This document shows, in pieces, positions 62,038-64,000 of a stretch of 64,000 nt of DNA; within the stretch, counting starts at the first letter, position 1; every line of letters starts with the position of its first letter. The stretch is from an uncultured Eubacteriales bacterium (GTDB lineage Bacteria > Bacillota > Clostridia > Oscillospirales > Oscillospiraceae). Made by a program: the position numbers and the translations under genes. The notes under the pieces were generated by a model. It did no database searches. It was given only the letters and a program-made list of their open reading frames with translations, and had not been told where the DNA came from. The DNA is taken from contig URAZ01000005.1 of the NCBI GenBank assembly GCA_900545925.1, forward strand, positions 1 to 64,000, read 5' to 3'.

Positions 62038-62775
62038 ATGTTCATTCTCGCAACGCTGGCCGTAATCGTCGTGATCGGCGCGCTTTTTATCGGGAATATC
62101 CGCCAGAATACGCGCGATGCCATCGTCCTGCCGGACACAGCGCAGAGTGTTCAGTCAGAGTCGCAGCCGGATGAAAATAAGCCTGCGCTGCTTGAGGTCA
62201 CGCGCGAAAATGTGCAGAACATCGTGCGAAGCCTGCACCGGCCGCAGTATTACCACCAGACCTATACCATTACCCGCCAGATGAACGGCGCTGTGTCCGA
62301 GACATCTGCTGAACTCTGGGTTGCAGATACGCGCGTCTGCGCTGTTCTAACGACCGCAAGCGGAGAAAAGCACATTCTGACTGACGGCGAGACACTCTAT
62401 GTATGGTATGCCGGGGATGAAACGGTGCGCACGCTTGCAGCTTCTCAGAATGCGACGATGGATGAACTCATCGGTATCCCAACCTATGAACAGGTCGGGG
62501 CCATGCCGCCGGCCGCTATTACCGACGGTGAATTCATCACGGATGACCGCTACGATTCCGGGCAGCAGATTTTTGCTGCCGCTGAAGAAGGAACCGTTCG
62601 CCGCGAGTGCTGGATCAGCCTCAACTATGGCCTATTGACCGAGAGTATCCTTAAATCCGGCGGCGAGACGATCTACGACGCGCTCCAGACCGGACTCGAA
62701 ATCCTCGCCGCAGGAGACGAGACCTTCGAGGACGTCTTCACCCTCCCAGACGGGAGCGTCCCGTTCCAGGAGTAA
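62038..62775 (+). CDS. Membrane-anchored protein of unknown function
   Basis: A 245-residue protein: one N-terminal helix (LATLAVIVVIGALFIG), a polar linker (20-45), then a soluble alpha/beta domain outside the cell. It contains VTRENVQNIVRSLHRPQYYHQTYTI and GETLYVWYAGDETVR, features seen in unannotated clostridial proteins. The ATG at 62038 lacks a ribosome site. In the same frame upstream, the codons read TTEQNQKNKRTLL, a natural cytosolic start for this helix, and an AAAGGAC site lies before them, but no start codon is found. The true start may thus be non-standard or altered. It follows wecB and may share its transcript. Confidence 0.65.
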   Translation: MFILATLAVIVVIGALFIGNIRQNTRDAIVLPDTAQSVQSESQPDENKPALLEVTRENVQNIVRSLHRPQYYHQTYTITRQMNGAVSETSAELWVADTRVCAVLTTASGEKHILTDGETLYVWYAGDETVRTLAASQNATMDELIGIPTYEQVGAMPPAAITDGEFITDDRYDSGQQIFAAAEEGTVRRECWISLNYGLLTESILKSGGETIYDALQTGLEILAAGDETFEDVFTLPDGSVPFQE

Positions 62776-62801
62776 ACAGCCGTAAATTTATATGGCGCTC
62801 T

Positions 62802-62905
62802 GTAGGGGGCGATGCTCACATCACCCCCTACAGAATGCACTTTTTACGGCGATCTGCGGCGAATTCGTAGCTGCCCAGCGGGCCAATGTGGGCATCGGCC
62901 CCTAC
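62802..62905. mobile_element. Diverged copy of the MITE-like element
   Basis: The left end GTAGGGGGCGATGCTCACATC and the right end GGGCCAATGTGGGCATCGGCCCCTAC (partly given) are imperfect complements of each other and match the ends of the 59598-59703 element. The interior holds the core in the opposite orientation (GCGGCGAATTCGTAG). Confidence 0.65.
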
Positions 62906-62966
62906 AACCAAGTCGAAAGAATTGCCGCCAAAAATGAAACAGCGGTCAGTTTCTCAAAGAAAAAAA

Positions 62967-63278
62967 TCACGACAACAAAAACGCCGCCGCCGTTAAAATA
63001 ACCGACAGCTGATCTTCCTCCTCGCCGTCCACGACGAGCAGCAGCAAAATCAGCAGCATCAGCAGATCCCCCGTGTCAATACTGCGCGGCAGCAGCCGTG
63101 ACAAAAAACCTCCATGTTCCGCCGCACAGGGCGGAGAAGAGGGCGGCGGAGGCGGGGGAGCAGGCGGCGCGCGCACAGGCTCCGGAGGCGGAGCAGGCGC
63201 AGCTGTCTGCGGCTCGGCGCCGACGCGCGTCGGATGATAGACGCCTGCGGCATCCGGTATGTAGCGGTTATACATCAT
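62967..63278 (-). CDS. Proline-rich protein with C-terminal hydrophobic hairpin
   Basis: A 103-residue protein. The N-terminus is MMYNRYIPDAAGVYHPTRVG; residues about 25-50 are almost only Pro, Ala and Glu; the C-terminal 40 residues contain two hydrophobic stretches (LLMLLILLLLVV and LSVILTAAAFLL) around an acidic DGEEED loop. Similar acidic-loop hairpins occur in small proteins of spore-forming Clostridia, but I cannot name a family. Its ATG overlaps the stop of the preceding gene (ATGA). The function is unknown. Confidence 0.65.
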   Translation of the reverse strand: MMYNRYIPDAAGVYHPTRVGAEPQTAAPAPPPEPVRAPPAPPPPPPSSPPCAAEHGGFLSRLLPRSIDTGDLLMLLILLLLVVDGEEEDQLSVILTAAAFLLS

Positions 63279-63670
63279 GGCGTCTCCTTTGCTCCGGGAC
63301 TTCGGCCCCGGTTTTTCAGAGCCAGACTCGCAAGGCTTGCCAGCCGCGCTGCTTGCAGCGCCCGGTCGATCTTTTCCTGCCGCTCCCTGCGCAGAAATGG
63401 CTTCAGCGCCAGCAGAAGCGCCTCTTGCTTTTTGTCCATTTTTCCCGCCTGCCGCAGCATTGCGGCGGCAGGCTCCGGCAGCGGCTGCTGTTGAAAAACG
63501 GCCTGCACCGGCTTTGGTTCGGGTTCCGGCTCCGCAGCTTTTGGCGCGGTTGCACTTACAGACTGCGGCTGTGGTGCGGAAAAGCCCATCGCTCCGGCTA
63601 ACTCCCGCAGTTCCTGCATCTGCGCGGGATCGTCTAATACGGCGCGCAGCGCGCGCTCCAGATCATCCAT
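63275..63670 (-). CDS. Hypothetical protein, helical ends and proline-rich centre
   Basis: A 131-residue soluble protein. The start DDLERALRAVLDDPAQMQELRELAG is an amphipathic helix; residues about 35-75 form a Pro/Glu/Gln-rich linker; residues 76-131 are basic and helical (MDKKQEALLLALKPFLRRERQEKIDRAL, given in part) with an Arg/Lys-rich end. It overlaps both neighbours by a few bases, so the three genes should be translated together. I do not recognise the family; a DNA- or membrane-binding role would be a guess. Confidence 0.65.
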   Translation of the reverse strand: MDDLERALRAVLDDPAQMQELRELAGAMGFSAPQPQSVSATAPKAAEPEPEPKPVQAVFQQQPLPEPAAAMLRQAGKMDKKQEALLLALKPFLRRERQEKIDRALQAARLASLASLALKNRGRSPGAKETP

Positions 63671-63878
63671 TGAGTTTTCTCAACAGCGCCTGTGCCTGCT
63701 CTGTGTTCAGGACAGGCTGCAGGAGTTCCATTGCCCGCGCGTGGTCGCCCTGCTTTGCTGCGTCTGCGGCTTGGCGCAGGCGCTCGCCACAGCCGGACGA
63801 TAGCAGCGCCAGCAGCTGCCGTCCCTCTGAAGACCCCAATACGCGTCGAAGCTGTTCTGGGGAAAACGAATGTTCCAT
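63663..63878 (-). CDS. Small helical hypothetical protein
   Basis: A 71-residue acidic to neutral helical protein: FSPEQLRRVLGSSEGRQLLALL, then RQAADAAKQGDHARAMELLQPVLNTEQAQALLRKL. The second part resembles a single TPR-like helix pair. The ATG at 63878 is chosen over the longer frame because it follows GGAGGGGG at good distance. It is the first gene of the overlapping trio. Unknown function. Confidence 0.65.
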   Translation of the reverse strand: MEHSFSPEQLRRVLGSSEGRQLLALLSSGCGERLRQAADAAKQGDHARAMELLQPVLNTEQAQALLRKLNG

Positions 63879-63976
63879 CCAGCTACCCCCTCCGTTCTTA
63901 AGTAACCGCTGATTCAATCGGTTACTCAACCCGATTCTTCCTTATCATATGCGCGCAGCGCGTGAAAGTGAACCAT

Positions 63977-64000
63977 ATGAAGCTTCTTGTTTTGTCAGAC
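63977..64000 (+). CDS. Start of a probable metallophosphoesterase (partial)
   Basis: The last eight codons read MKLLVLSD and the window ends there. This is the usual beginning of YfcE/MJ0936-type phosphoesterases, whose first metal ligand is the Asp of LSDSHG. The call rests on eight residues only. A small inverted repeat (AGTAACCG/CGGTTACT, 63901-63927) lies between it and the divergent trio. Confidence 0.4.

Overview
The window reads as a chromosomal segment of a GC-rich, endospore-forming Firmicute of the class Clostridia, most likely a gut Oscillospiraceae relative. The grounds are the sporulation genes spoIVA, sipL, spmA and spmB, AddAB in place of RecBCD, a T-box in front of leuS, consensus sigma-A promoters (several TTGACA/TATAAT pairs with 16-18 bp spacers), and the core order smc-ftsY-rdgB-yhbY-nadD/yqeK-LCP-rsfS-leuS. 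Family and genus are inferences; there is no rRNA gene here. I found no tRNA gene, CRISPR array, intact transposase or prophage.

Layout. 0-5 kb: an orphan solute-binding-like lipoprotein, a membrane-protein remnant, and two divergent genes (a surface protein and an aldo/keto reductase) that have both lost their 5' ends at one junction near 4.15 kb. 5-11.2 kb: an alpha-L-fucosidase, then a translationally coupled trio of M17 aminopeptidase, CutC and a large transglutaminase-like protein. 11.3-16.9 kb: a CorC/HlyC-type protein with a leader RNA, a divergent amidohydrolase/FGGY kinase pair, two small envelope proteins and a ferredoxin with four clusters. 17.3-23.9 kb: a pair of small DMT transporters, a TfoX-like protein, a DedA/TVP38 membrane protein, a GNAT, NAD(P)HX dehydratase, a lipoprotein, alanine racemase and an unaccompanied MazF. 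24.1-28.4 kb: the argCJBD operon from glutamate to acetylornithine. 28.5-40.9 kb: chromosome segregation (smc), protein targeting (ftsY), housekeeping NTP/NAD/ribosome genes, cell-wall polymer ligation (LCP), leuS under a T-box, and rpsU.

41-54.2 kb: mostly minus-strand genes: spmAB, addAB, spoIVA, sipL, a 47-residue membrane peptide and a MATE exporter, with an AbrB-type regulator running divergently from spmA. 54.3-56.8 kb: a second lipoprotein like the one at the left edge. 57-62.8 kb: gltX and trpS from back-to-back promoters, then a TagO/WecA-type transferase overlapping wecB, which together would feed wall-polymer synthesis, and a small membrane-anchored protein. 63-64 kb: three overlapping unrecognised genes, and the first codons of a probable phosphoesterase at the right edge.

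The least ordinary items are the double truncation near 4.15 kb, the structured leader before corC, two families of short intergenic inverted-repeat elements, the orphan mazF beside one of them, the fused nadD-yqeK gene, the adjacent sipL-spoIVA pair, and the three-gene cluster at the right end. I do not see a clearly new defence or metabolic system.
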